A stretch of 16,569 nt of DNA. Origin: Pigoraptor vietnamica (taxonomy: Eukaryota; Opisthokonta; Filasterea). The first letter of the stretch is position 1. Each line of letters opens with the position of its first letter. The stretch covers positions 1-16,569 of the forward strand of contig CALSCQ010002003.1 of assembly GCA_943704525.1 (NCBI GenBank). The letters run 5' to 3'. Shown here in pieces: positions 1 to 10,067 of this stretch. A program made the position numbers and the translations under genes. The notes beneath the pieces are model-generated. The model was not told the DNA's origin and made no database searches. It saw only the letters and a program-made list of their open reading frames with translations.

Positions 1-12
1 GGGGGGGGGGGG
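1..12. repeat. Poly-G run at window edge
   Basis: Twelve consecutive G residues open the window. Together with the CA run at the other end this suggests that the window is bounded by low-complexity sequence where an assembly stopped. Confidence 0.8.
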
Positions 13-522
13 CAGTGTGAGTGAAATGAAGCAGAGTCGGCGCTGACCATAACTCTCGTGAACAGCATCCTTGTGCGCGTGCTTGCGGCTGCCTGCGTAT
101 GACGAGAGTGATGAATAAGCAGAGTCACACTGTTGTGACTTGCATTAAAGAAAAGAGCGAAGGGAGCCTTGAAGGAAAACGGTGAAGGGCCGTTCGTCGC
201 GCGAGGGTTGGTGCGGAAGTGGAAGTGAGAGCGGGCCGTTCGTCGCGCGAGGATTGGAAGTGGAAGTGAGAGCGGGCCGTTCGTCGAGGATTGGTGCCGA
301 AGTGGAAGTGAGAGCGCCATTGTGTTGCCGGCAACTGCCGAGTAACTGGCGAGTACAGAACGACACGCTCCTGCAATTCCATTGTTTGCGTTGGTGGTGT
401 AGCCTCCTTTTCTAGCACGGAAGCACTCTTCGACAATAAAACGGCAGCTTTCAACTGGAACACATTGCGCACACTCAAGCGACGAACTACTGCGCCTTTT
501 ATAGCACGGCCCAGTGAGCCAG
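13..522. other. Non-coding 3' flank of gene A
   Basis: Apart from the poly-G and the three-unit tandem repeat I see no supported gene here. Short open frames exist on both strands, but they run through the repeats and have no recognisable motif. Any polyadenylation site of gene A should lie in this stretch on the minus strand; I could not identify one with confidence. Confidence 0.5.
187..315. repeat. Imperfect tandem repeat, three units of 46, 41 and 42 bp
   Basis: Three head-to-tail copies begin with GGGCCGTTCGTCG (at 187, 233 and 274) and end with GGAAGTGGAAGTGAGAGC or a near match. The copies differ by small deletions: unit 2 lacks the GTGC stretch and unit 3 lacks the second CGCG. They lie in the 3' flank of gene A. 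Open frames run through them on both strands but show no domain, so the array is read as non-coding. Confidence 0.8.
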
Positions 523-2811
523 CTACAGCGCCCCGCTAATGTACGACGGCGTTCGGATGTAGGCGTCCATGAAGTCCTCGCGCGACAGGAGGCTCGGCCG
601 TCTCCTTCGCACCGCACCCTCCGCACTCATCACCACGTCGCACACGCCCGCAAGGCACGCAAACAGACTCTCGTCGTACGAGTTGCTCTTGAGGGGATCG
701 AGACGCTCAAGCCGCGACCACCCACGCTCACGCACGCGGCTGGGACGCAGCCACCGCGGCACCTTGTCGCTCGACGGCGCAAAGTACGGGCACGGCCGCG
801 AGCCGTCCAAATTCGTGAGCAGGATCCAACGCCGCTCGAGGGGCTGCTCGGCCGCATCCCGCTCGATCCCAAGCACTGCGATCTCGCCCTCCTTGACTGC
901 GAATTTGTCGAGATCGCACACGGAAAGGTCCGCGCGGAGGGTCACGCGCACGTTGAAGTGCTCGCGCATTTCCTTGTCAACGTCTTCGGCAACACGACGA
1001 ATGAGCGGGTCCGACATGGGCCACCAGCGGCCAAACAGCGACAGCACGTCCGCCACCGCAAGCCCCCGCGGCGGCGTGTAGACGTCGACATCGAGCGGCA
1101 GGCGCAGCACGCGGAGGGACTGGCCGTCCGGGTCCATTTCCTTTAGTCGGCGCTCGAGGTTCGCGTACACCGCCGTGATGTTGCTTGCGCGCTCAATCGC
1201 CTGTTCGTAGTGCTCCACGTACTGCGCACTCCACACCTCGCCGTCAACGGAGAGGCCGCCCTCCGCGGGCACGAGCGACGTGTCGATGCCGCCGCGGGAC
1301 GTCAGGCCGCGCAGGTCGAACCGCACGCACGTGGGGTCCGTGTGGTTCGGCGGAAGGCGCGACACAATCTCAACGGACGACCGCTTCGGGCTCGGAATGG
1401 TATCGAGGGCCTTGCGGAACATGCACACGTCCGCCAAACTCGCGTACGAAGCAAGGTAGTCGATGGGCGCCCCCAGAATCGAGTGCTCCGTGAAGCGCAG
1501 GCTCTCGCGCAGAGACACGCGGCGGGGCGCAACGACGAGTGGCGCGCGGGCGGGCGGGGCTGTCTGTCGCGGCGCGGGTGACGACGAGCGCGACGACGCA
1601 GGCGACGAGGATCGCGAGGGGGATGGAGAAGGGGACGGGGTGAAGCGCCTCCTGCGCCGCTTGGGGGTCAAGGCGTCGTCAGAGTCCGACTGCGAGGCAC
1701 GTGACGGCCGGCCGTTGCCGTTTTGCGCGGGAACTGCGCGCGGTTTTGAAGGCGGCTTCGAGGGAGAGTGCGTCTCCGCACGCGCGCGCTTGTCTTTCTC
1801 CCGCACGGGTGAACGGACGGCGGTGTGGTTGTCGTCGGATGTGCTGTCCCGTCGCTCCGCCAGCTTGCGCTTGCGTGCCGCTGTGGAAGCGTCGGTCGTT
1901 CGTGCGCGCGAACTGCGGTCGTCGGTCATTCGTGCGCGCTTGTTTGCTTCCCGTTCGGGCGAATGGTCGCGGGTCGCACGTGCGCGAGTGTCGGTCTCTT
2001 TCCCCACGGGCGAGCGGTCGGCTGCGCTGTCGCGCTTTTCCAGCTTTCGCTTGCGCGCCTCCGATGTCGTCTGCGCGGGAAGGCCAAGCGCACTCGCACC
2101 GCTTGACAAGACACCCGCGGGAGTCTTGCTCGGCGCATCATGCAACGTGTGCAGAGGGGCGCTCTCTGTCGCTTGCACGAGGAGCGGCGATGCTTCCACG
2201 ACGTCAGGCGCCACGTCGACGCTCGTCACGTGGTCTGCTGATGTCGCGCTTTTCGTTGCTGCGCGCGCGCACTTGCACTGGCACGCGCATCCCCGCTGCG
2301 CCGTGTTCGAGCGCACGACCTCTGCGATGTCGGCGAGCCGCTCGCTCATGGACTGGAGCAGAGGCAACACGCCACGCATGGCGGCGTCGATGGCCGCGCG
2401 TAGGGACTCCATCTCCTCCCTCACGTGACGCTCACTCGCCGACTCCGCAGCGTTGCCATGTGCGCGCGCGTGTTCGTCCGTAGCGTGCGTCACATGGGGA
2501 GTGGGGGAGTCCGTAGAAACCGTGAGCTCGGGTTCGACCTGCGTTACGCTAAGGTCAACTTGCGCGGCCTCTGCCTCCGCAGCCCCATCGCTCCCACTCC
2601 CCGCCCCATCCGACACGACAAGCTCCTCGCTCGCCCTCGGGCCCGTGCGGCGCGCGGCCCAAACGCGCGGCGCGCGCGTTTCGCTCTTATTCTCGCCATT
2701 AACTTGCGAGTGCGAATGTGTGGGTCGCGGAGGGGGATGCCCGCGCCGTTCCCCCTGTGCGCCCGACAGCACCGGCGACTCGGCGCGCGGAGTGAGCTTT
2801 ATGCGCGCCAT
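523..2811 (-). CDS. Gene A: unrecognised 762-aa protein with basic RS/SP-rich disordered half
   Basis: A continuous minus-strand frame of 762 codons. I start it at the ATG at 2811-2809; the frame is open two codons further, but there it begins with TTG. Residues 1 to about 425 look disordered. They hold a short helical, possibly coiled-coil stretch (about 128-172, EEMESLRAAIDAAM...), a CACQCKC cysteine cluster (about 175-181), two RKRKL basic clusters (about 253 and 313) that start a degenerate internal duplication, a KRRRRR cluster (about 384) and an SPSPSPSPSRSSSPASS run. Such RS/SP and basic tracts are typical of nuclear, RNA- or chromatin-associated proteins, so nuclear location is inferred. 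Residues about 430-762 look folded, with regular hydrophobic spacing and tryptophans (for example GRWWPMSDPLIRRV and RRWILLTNLDG), but I do not recognise the fold. Unlike its neighbours it needs no intron. Function unknown. Confidence 0.72.
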   Translation of the reverse strand: MARIKLTPRAESPVLSGAQGERRGHPPPRPTHSHSQVNGENKSETRAPRVWAARRTGPRASEELVVSDGAGSGSDGAAEAEAAQVDLSVTQVEPELTVSTDSPTPHVTHATDEHARAHGNAAESASERHVREEMESLRAAIDAAMRGVLPLLQSMSERLADIAEVVRSNTAQRGCACQCKCARAATKSATSADHVTSVDVAPDVVEASPLLVQATESAPLHTLHDAPSKTPAGVLSSGASALGLPAQTTSEARKRKLEKRDSAADRSPVGKETDTRARATRDHSPEREANKRARMTDDRSSRARTTDASTAARKRKLAERRDSTSDDNHTAVRSPVREKDKRARAETHSPSKPPSKPRAVPAQNGNGRPSRASQSDSDDALTPKRRRRRFTPSPSPSPSRSSSPASSRSSSPAPRQTAPPARAPLVVAPRRVSLRESLRFTEHSILGAPIDYLASYASLADVCMFRKALDTIPSPKRSSVEIVSRLPPNHTDPTCVRFDLRGLTSRGGIDTSLVPAEGGLSVDGEVWSAQYVEHYEQAIERASNITAVYANLERRLKEMDPDGQSLRVLRLPLDVDVYTPPRGLAVADVLSLFGRWWPMSDPLIRRVAEDVDKEMREHFNVRVTLRADLSVCDLDKFAVKEGEIAVLGIERDAAEQPLERRWILLTNLDGSRPCPYFAPSSDKVPRWLRPSRVRERGWSRLERLDPLKSNSYDESLFACLAGVCDVVMSAEGAVRRRRPSLLSREDFMDAYIRTPSYISGAL

Positions 2812-2832
2812 CCCCAAGGGAGGATGGAACGG

Positions 2833-2854
2833 CGAGAGCGAGAGAGAGAGAGAG
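2833..2854. repeat. GA microsatellite
   Basis: A short (GA)n tract with one GC interruption lies about 20-40 bases upstream of the gene A start codon. On the gene's strand it is a pyrimidine (TC) tract, so it would sit in the promoter or 5' leader. Confidence 0.7.
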
Positions 2855-3772
2855 CTCCCACTGTTTTGCGCTCTTTTTCCGCTCTAACGTGAGCTCTTCA
2901 AATTTTGACGCGGAGACTGGCAGTCCGAGTGTGTGACGGTCTCACGTTGAGTGGGAGTTTTGATTAAACGTAGGGTGGGTGTTTGGTTGCCGTGCACTGA
3001 TTGGGCGAGTCGCGTTGCGGCTGTCGCTCATTTCCCGCGCACACGCGCGAAACGGCGGAATGCCAGTGCGCGTGCCGAGGCACCCCTCTCACTGTGCTCG
3101 CTTAAAGTACAACCAAATCGCGCGCGGCGAGGTGAGCGGAAAAGGGGCGTGGTCAGACTGACGGACATTGCGCCGATGTGCCAATGGTGACGACACCACC
3201 GTGCCTGGGCTGCCGTGCCCGCCGACTGCGGTCTGAGGGCCGGCGTGCATCCGCCGGGAGAACGGCATTCGCACACTGGCGAATAACTTGCAGTTCTGCC
3301 CTCCGTCACTTTACCTGCAGTCCATTCCGGGACGAGGGCGAGGGCAGGGTTACTCGGAAGCAGCGAGCCGACTGACACAGCTTAGCCACTGGGGTCGGTT
3401 CGAGAGGTCAGAGGGGGCGACCATCGTCACTTAGCCATTCCCAAAGTATGCGCGTGTAGTCTCTCATACTGGTCTCTCACACACTGATCCGATTTTTTGT
3501 GTTGAGCGCGAACGCCGACTTTATTGCATCTCCCGCCATTAGCAGTTGGGCAAGAGACGCCTCATGCGCACGTCACTTAGCCATTCCCAAAGTATGCGCG
3601 TGTAGTCTCTCATACTGGTCTCTCACACACTGATCCGACCGGCAGCGAAGTTACTGAACCGCACGCGGCAAAACTAAGAACCCTCAGCCGCACGCACCCT
3701 CCGCACACACACCTTCAGTATCGCGAACAGTCGAATGGAAACCCCTCCTCGTCCGAGCTCGATTCAACCACA
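2855..3772. other. Intergenic region between gene A and gene B
   Basis: About 0.9 kb with no supported gene. It should hold the promoter of gene A (near 2812-3000, minus strand) and the 3' end of gene B (near 3600-3772). The notable content is the 68-bp direct repeat pair annotated separately. The small open frames here overlap each other on both strands and have no recognisable motifs. Confidence 0.5.
3425..3638. repeat. 68-bp perfect direct repeat pair (3425-3492 and 3571-3638)
   Basis: The same 68-base sequence, beginning CGTCACTTAGCCATTCCC and ending CACACACTGATCCGA, occurs twice in the same orientation, separated by 78 bases of unrelated sequence, giving a period of 146. I see no difference between the copies. 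Perfect identity in non-coding DNA points to a recent duplication, to gene conversion or to a family of short interspersed elements; which one cannot be told from this window. Confidence 0.9.
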
Positions 3773-4560
3773 TTAACCCTTGGGCGTTCGACGACGATGC
3801 CCCATCCTGTGCATCATTCTCTCAACGAGCCCATCAAAGCGATTGGGCGCACCGTTGGCGAGGCGCTCGCGATTCATGCACACGGCTTCGATAATTTTCT
3901 GTGCGCGGACCGCACTTCGCGCTCCTTTATCTGCGAGGTACCTCGTCGGCAAGGGGAGGGGACGCGGACACCTGTCCCGCACGTCCGTCCACGGAGGGTT
4001 CCCACCCTCCGCCGGCGACGGTATCGATAACACCTTTGGGAAGTCGACGTCATATATGAGATGGTCGAAGTTTCGCAGCTGAAGAATCGCGCGCTCAACC
4101 ACGCGTGCGTCGGCCACGGCCACCTCGCCAACAAAATCGCGATGCTCCTTGAGGTACGCGAGGCCGCGGAATTCGCCTTCCCCATCGCCCATTTCCCGCA
4201 AAACGTCGCCCTCCATAAGCGCGCAGAGCTCATCGGGCCTGAAGGGGCTCTCGTCATAGACACCCGCCCTCCATACGACGTGGGTGAACGTCCGCACGTG
4301 CTCGAGTCGACTGGCGACAGTGCTAAGGACGTTCACGAGAACCCGCTCTTCTGTCGGGTTGAGCTGAGCCTTATCGGCCGAAGTGAAGCTTTGGAGTGGT
4401 CGAAGGCAGTCTCGTCCACGCGAGGAGAAGCAAGCCCAAGACGCACAGACACGGCGCGGCTGTCGCGGGCTCTGTAGAGCACTTGGATGGCGTTTTCGAA
4501 TTGCGCGCGCACGTCCTTGTTCGCTGTTGCGTCCGCAAACGCGCTCAAAAGCTGCTCCAT
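3773..4560 (-). CDS. Gene B: unrecognised 234-aa protein, two exons
   Basis: Predicted exons on the minus strand are 4560-4447 and 4363-3773. The first starts with ATG (MEQLLSAFADATANKD...; A at -3). Its frame runs into an unrelated tail, while the long downstream frame has no ATG of its own near its beginning and is open back past 4363. A GTGCGT donor at 4446 and a CTCAG acceptor ending at 4364 define an 83-base phase-0 intron that joins ...DSRAVS to LNPTEERVLVN.... Donor type and length match the neighbouring ATPase introns. A second donor (GTGTCT at 4452) would shorten exon 1 by two codons. The protein looks soluble and mostly helical, with a basic tail (HRMGHRRRTPKG). No signal peptide, membrane segment or known domain is visible. 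Function unknown; the gene model depends on the inferred splice. Confidence 0.6.
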
Positions 4561-4995
4561 CGTCGGTCGTTCAGTGAAAAAATGAGAAAGAAAGAAAGAA
4601 AAACAAGCACACACCAACAAACTACGAAAGCGCACGAGTTGATGCTTTCTATGGCCACTGCGCTTTCGTCACGACGGTGTTACACCTTCGCCGACTGCTG
4701 GCTAAAAACTGCGGTCTGGCACGTGCTTGCGTCTTCTGCCTTCCGTCGTCCTGTTTTGCATAACATCGCCCCTTGCGCCGCTTTCGCACATTCGCAATTC
4801 ATTCAATTTTCGCGCCACGCAATGTTGAAGAAAGAGATTCAAAACGAGGAGCAACAACAATGCACACAGTCTGCACGTTGTTCTCCCTCCCAAGGTATAA
4901 CCCAGCACGCCCGCCCCTCCCTGCGGCAGCGCGCGCTCGTGTCGAAGTGTCCTCACATGCCCTCACACTTCAACTACTCAAAATCGTCGCGCCCC
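4561..4995. other. Intergenic region, ATPase 3' flank and gene B upstream region
   Basis: 435 bases between the start of gene B and the stop of the ATPase, both on the minus strand. The part near gene B contains a purine tract (GAAAGAAAGAAA, 4584-4603), which is a pyrimidine tract on the gene's strand. The rest is visibly richer in A and T than the coding regions. No gene or clear polyadenylation signal is seen. Confidence 0.5.
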
Positions 4996-7900
4996 TCAGT
5001 GGTGGTTGAAGACGGCGACCTGTACGGTGCCGGTCGACGGGCCCGCGAGCGACTTCTTGGCGAAGGCCGAGCAGGCGTAGATCACGTGGCCCGCACGCTG
5101 CACCTTCCGCCAGTTTGCGTTGATCGCGTTCATGCGCGCGGCCTCGCGGTCTCGTCGCTCGAGCTCCTTCACGCGCTTCGGCAGCGGGGCGAGCTTGACG
5201 GTGAGGCGGTAGTTCCACTTATTGTACACGAGGACCTTGACGAGGTCAATGACGACAAAGTAGACGACGGATACGGCCATGACCGACCCGCCCCACGCCC
5301 ACCCACTGCGAAGGCGATCGAATTGAGCAACAAGACGCGGCACACGTGCGCACACGAATAGCAGACACAGACGAGTGAATGCACGCAAACAGGCAGTACG
5401 GAGAACGAAGCACAGCGTAGACACACAGTCACAAGGTCGCAACTGCGGCGGCGCACTCACATTGGGTAGGCGATGACGCCGTACACCGAGATGAACATGG
5501 CAAAGACCTGCGTGCCAGCGATCGCGAGGAAGAATATGAGCGACGGCGGGCTCGCCTGCGGAAAAAAAAGGGCGCACAGTGACATTAGTAACGGCGCAAG
5601 GCCAACACGAGTAAACGGGCTCTATTCGCGGTTGTTGACATGCACGGCGCGATACCATACATGGTCAGCGAGGGGAGTGGCTTACCCAGAACGGCTGCTG
5701 CAGGCGCGTTCCGAAGATGACAAAGTGGGGGCAGCTTGAGATCTGCAGGTACATGATCGTGTCCAGCTCGTCCTTCGAAACGTCGAAGACGTCCCTGTGG
5801 TTGAGATGACACAAGTACGTTAGACAAGGGAAGTGGGGACGACGCATGCACGCACGCACGCAGGCACACACACACACATGCATGTGGCAAACTGACGGAC
5901 ATGTACGCACGCACACAACAAGCACATCAGCCCCATGAACTCACTTTGCGATAAAGTAGTGCGCAAACGACGATGCGCAGAGCATGAGGGCGAGGACAAA
6001 CGAGAGCGTGATGAGCTGCCCAAGGCGCCACTTGTCGGGCTTCTGGTTGATCTTGGCGTTGTCCACAGCAATCACCTGCGACGGAGAGTGAGTCGTCAGT
6101 GGCGCACCAACAAATGGATTGAGTGGCAGGTGGACGTCCAGACAGTCCGCACACACACCAGCGTCGCGGCGTCGTTGAGGAGGCAGATGAGCACGATGAG
6201 CTTCGGCGGAAGCGCCCAGTCAAACGCGAGGATCGTGACGAAGAAAAAGAGCAGAAAGTGGATGGTCGACGTGATGCGGTACACTGCGGGCAGGGGTTAG
6301 GTTATGGCAGGCTACGAAGGAAGCAGGCACGCACGATAGTGGTCGTGGCTTAGACTGGAAGAGTGCGACTCTCAAGGGACAGTAACAGTGTGCGAGTGTG
6401 ATACCCACAGGCGTACGAGCGCATGCGCTGGAAGATGGCGCGGCTGCACTTGATGCCGTCGACGATCGTCGAGAGGCCCGGCGCAAGCAGCACAATGTCG
6501 GCGGCGGAGCGCGCGGCGTCCGTGCAACCGTGCACGGCAATGCCGACGTTCGCCTTCTTCAGGGCCGGGGCGTCGTTCTGCGAGCGCAAGAGGCGATTGA
6601 GATCAGCACAACGGGAAATATATAATACTGCTGGCGACATCGCTCGTTTTCGGAAATACACCGTCGCCGAGTGGCAGTCACGAAAGGTACGCACCACGCC
6701 GTCGCCCGTCATGCCGACGAGGTGTCCGCGCTTCTGCAGCAGCTCCACGACGCGGTACTTGTGCTCGGGAATGACCTGCGAATCAACGGGTGTCAGAAAC
6801 CACAAAGTCACGTGAGGCAACGGCATACGCGCACAGCGCTTGAGGGATGGAACAGACGCGCACACACACGCAACGCCCACCTGTGCAAAGCCGTCGCCCT
6901 TCTCGCAGCGGCGGCAGAGAATGTCCTCGTCCACGTTCGGGTCCACGAGCTTGTTCGAGTCGAGGATGGTGCGCGACATGCCGAGGCGCTGCGCCACCTC
7001 CTTCGCAATCACGAGCTGATCGCCCGTCACCATCTTGACCTACGAACGGCAGAAGGCGAGAGAGATGAGGGACCATTCGCTGCGTCCGTGTTGAATGCGC
7101 ACGTGGGCGGCGTAGGAAGGTGTAGGAAGCACACGGACACTCACCGAGACACCATACTTGTTGCAGTTGCGGATGGTCTCGCCAGAGTCGTGGCGCGGGG
7201 GATCCAGGAACGAGAGCAGGCCGATAAGCTGCAAACAGGGACGGCTTCATGAGTCACCCACACGTACCGCTCACATGCAATTGCCACTGCCAAACCAAAC
7301 AAAAAACGCAAACTGTGCTCACCTTCCACTCTTCCTTGCCGTCGGGCGTCATCTCGCCGCGCGCAACACCGAGGGCGCGGAGTCCGCGCGACGCAAAGTT
7401 GTTGACGGCGTCGTGCGCCTCGTGCGAGTCGCCGCACATGCGGATAATCACGTGAGGAGCACCCTTGGCCACCTTGAACGTCCGCAACGACGTGCAGTCC
7501 TCGACCGTCGCGCATGTGTACTTTGCGACAGGGTCGAAGGGGCGGAACGACACGATGCGGTAGCCCTCGGGAACAGAGGGGGTCTGCGGGGCCTCTCCGC
7601 CCTCCGTCGTGTGCGCGGCAATGTAGTCCTGTTGTGGGGCAAAGTGGAGTTAGTCGTACTGGCGAAAGGCGTAGCCTGTCCGGACTACAGAGGGATTGTG
7701 TCCGGATACGTAGAGGGAGAGGACTCACCCGGAAGACGACGGGCACGGCGGCGGTGCGCACGGCCATTTCGATGGGGTCGTTCGCGCCAGGCTCAGACGC
7801 CAGCAAAGCGTTCAGTAACAAATCGTCCTGTGGGAAGGGGGGGCCGTCAGTCACGTGACACAACTCGCGTAAGGACACACACACACACACACAAGCACAT

Positions 7901-8687
7901 CCTCAACGCACCTCTGTTCTTCCCGCCTCGAGGTACGGCTTGTCGAGCGTGAGGTGGTTGAGGGTGAGAGTACCCGTCTTGTCCGAGCAGAGAATGTCAA
8001 TGCCCGCCATCTCCTCAACGGCCGTGAGGCGCTTCACGATCACCTGCGCGGAAACAGCACATGTCAGAATCGCATTGCGCCAACACAAAAGGACAATAAG
8101 AAGGTCGCGGGTTCGAGGACACTCGCGCGCACCTGCTTGGCAGCGAGCTGTTTTGCGCCGACGGCCATGGTGACGCTGAGCACGGTGGGAAGGCCGACGG
8201 GGATCGACGCAATCGTAATGACGAGGGCGTCCTCAATCGTGTCGATCGCCTTGAAGCCGCGTGCAAGGCGAACGGTGACCATGATCGCGACCAGCGCCTG
8301 CGTGTGCGCGTTGGGAGTGTGAGCCACTTGCGCCGTGGAAGACAGCACAAACAAACAAAAAAGGCACACCCACGCACGCGCGCACGAAGACAGACACACG
8401 ACACGAGCACGCACGCAAGCCCACAGCAGCTGGCTCGCACTACCCACAATCGTGATGATGATGAGGAAGTTTCCGATCTTTTCAATGACCTTCTGGAAGT
8501 GGCCGGCCTCGTTCGTAATCGCAATCTACACGGAGAGGTGTCAGTAACACGCATCGCCGACGTAACACGTGAGAAGGAAATTGGAGCACGCGCGCACACA
8601 GCCGCACACGCACCAGGTTGGCAGCGCGGCCGATGAACGTCTTGTCGCCTGCACACAACAGCAGCCGCACAGCAAACATAAGAACGG

Positions 8688-8725
<38 letters not shown>

Positions 8726-10067
8726 TGTGTGTGTGTGTGTGCATGAGAAATTGCAAGGTGGCAATAGAGGGGACAGGCGACGCACCCGTGTTGGTGACGA
8801 CGGCGAGCATCTGGCCCTGCTTGACGATTGAGCTCGAGTAAATGGTGGCGCCCTTGTGCTTGGCCACCGGCAGCGACTCGCCCGTCAGCGCAGACTGGTC
8901 CACGTGCAAGTCGCACTCGGCAGGCTCACCCGTCACGCCAATGCCGAGAAGACTGCGCGTTCAAAGCGCCAGTGAGACACAGTGACGATGAACAGCATAC
9001 AACAGGAACGATTGCCACACGATATCTACATTGGTGCGAGGGCATGCAAAGTTGACGAGATGGAGAGTGGCATCGCGCACACACTCACCGTCCGTCCGCT
9101 GGCACAATGTCGCCGAGGCGCACGACGATAATGTCGCCGGGCACGAGCAGCGCAGACTCAATTTCCGTCAGTTTTCCGTCGCGGAACACGCGCGACTTGA
9201 GCGCGAGTGTCTGGCGGAGGGCGTCGAGCGCAGACTCCGCGCGCGCCTCCTCAAAGTAACCGATGAACGCGTTGACGAACAGAAGGCCCAGAATGATACC
9301 AAAGTCAAGCTGCGCCAAAGCAAAGGGGAAGACACAGATCAGTATAATGCAACGGATCGTTGCACGAAGCGACGTGGATGCCTGGGCAATTCACGCGCAC
9401 AGGCGCAGGCACGCGCACGCTCCACGCACCCAGTCCTGAAGAGCGCCGGCGAGGATCGCAGCGGCCTCGATGAGGAAGGCGATGGGACCCCAAAAGTACA
9501 GCATGAACTTGAGCAGCTGGTTCTGCTTCACCTCCGTTATCTCTGCGGTGCAACGTGTGTCAGCGCTATTGTGAGCACCAGAGTGTGCAGTGTGGCATGG
9601 AAGACTATGGAATGTGACGGGGGAGTGCGAGCGTCCATGCGCGCGTGCGTGCGGCATCACACACACACACCGTTGCGACCGAATGTCATGAGCCGCTGCT
9701 CAGCGATCAGCGAGCTAAGCCCAGTCCGCCAGTCCGTCTTGAGCAGCTCCTCGTGGGCGTCGTCGAACACTTCCTTCGCCTCGACGTGCACGTTGTCCGC
9801 ATCGTGCATGTCCTGCGCCGTGTCCCCATGCGGCTCGCTGGGATCCGTGTCGGCGTCCACATCCTCGGCAAGGTAGTCGCCGGCCACTACATTGTTCTCG
9901 TCGATCGGCTCGTCGAGCTCGACGCTGGGTGTGTGTGTGCGCACGCGATCCATCAGATGGTGTATAAAGTCCACTGTCCCTTCACTCTCGGAACAGTCAC
10001 TAAGGGCGATCGCCACACATGAGGCCGCGCACCTGACTTCGGCCGGCTCCTGCGCGATGTCGGCCAT
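4996..10067 (-). CDS. Plasma-membrane type P-type H+-ATPase (type III), 20 exons, 955 aa
   Basis: Electrogenic ATP-driven cation pump, most likely proton-exporting at the plasma membrane. Exons (minus): 10067-10033, 9924-9671, 9542-9430, 9309-9089, 8952-8786, 8648-8614, 8525-8448, 8297-8133, 8043-7912, 7827-7729, 7628-7323, 7228-7145, 7039-6881, 6775-6695, 6577-6409, 6283-6159, 6075-5945, 5794-5686, 5555-5461, 5305-4996. All 19 introns are GT-AG and the joined frame has no stop. Seen in order: FGRNEITEVK before M1; M2 with Asn147; actuator LTGES (231-234); PVGLPTVL in M4; phosphorylation site CSDKTGTLT (Asp377); nucleotide-binding KGAPHVI (488); DPPR (544); MVTGDQ (567); [15 protein letters not shown] (638); Asp737 in M6 (LLNDAATL), which aligns with the proton-carrying Asp684 of Arabidopsis AHA2. 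The length fits the family (about 900-950). The 75-residue tail after M10 lacks a plant-type 14-3-3 site. The start ATG has A at -3. Proton specificity is inferred from the family, not proven. Confidence 0.95.
5846..5880. repeat. CGCA/CA microsatellite in ATPase intron 17
   Basis: Repeated ACGC units followed by (CA)n lie inside the 150-base intron between the exons at 6075-5945 and 5794-5686. Confidence 0.7.
7874..7893. repeat. CA microsatellite in ATPase intron 9
   Basis: About ten CA units inside the 84-base intron following the exon that carries the phosphorylated aspartate. Confidence 0.75.
8694..8741. repeat. Compound GA/GT microsatellite in ATPase intron 5
   Basis: A run of about 14 GA units passes directly into about 10 GT units. 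In the sense of the ATPase this reads (CA)n(CT)n. It lies about 45 bases before the TGCAG acceptor of the 35-base exon 6, so length changes could affect splicing of this very small exon. Confidence 0.85.

Noticed and set aside
125-478. Minus-strand open frame of 117 codons
   Set aside because: It passes through the three-unit tandem repeat and its peptide is repetitive; no motif, no conserved start.
1463-2428. Long plus-strand open frame (321 codons), with others at 514-1146 and 1701-2483
   Set aside because: These are opposite gene A, low in complexity and without motifs; gene A on the minus strand has the better composition and a folded region.
7158-7952. Plus-strand open frame of 264 codons
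   Set aside because: It runs across several ATPase exons and introns on the other strand and has no domain.
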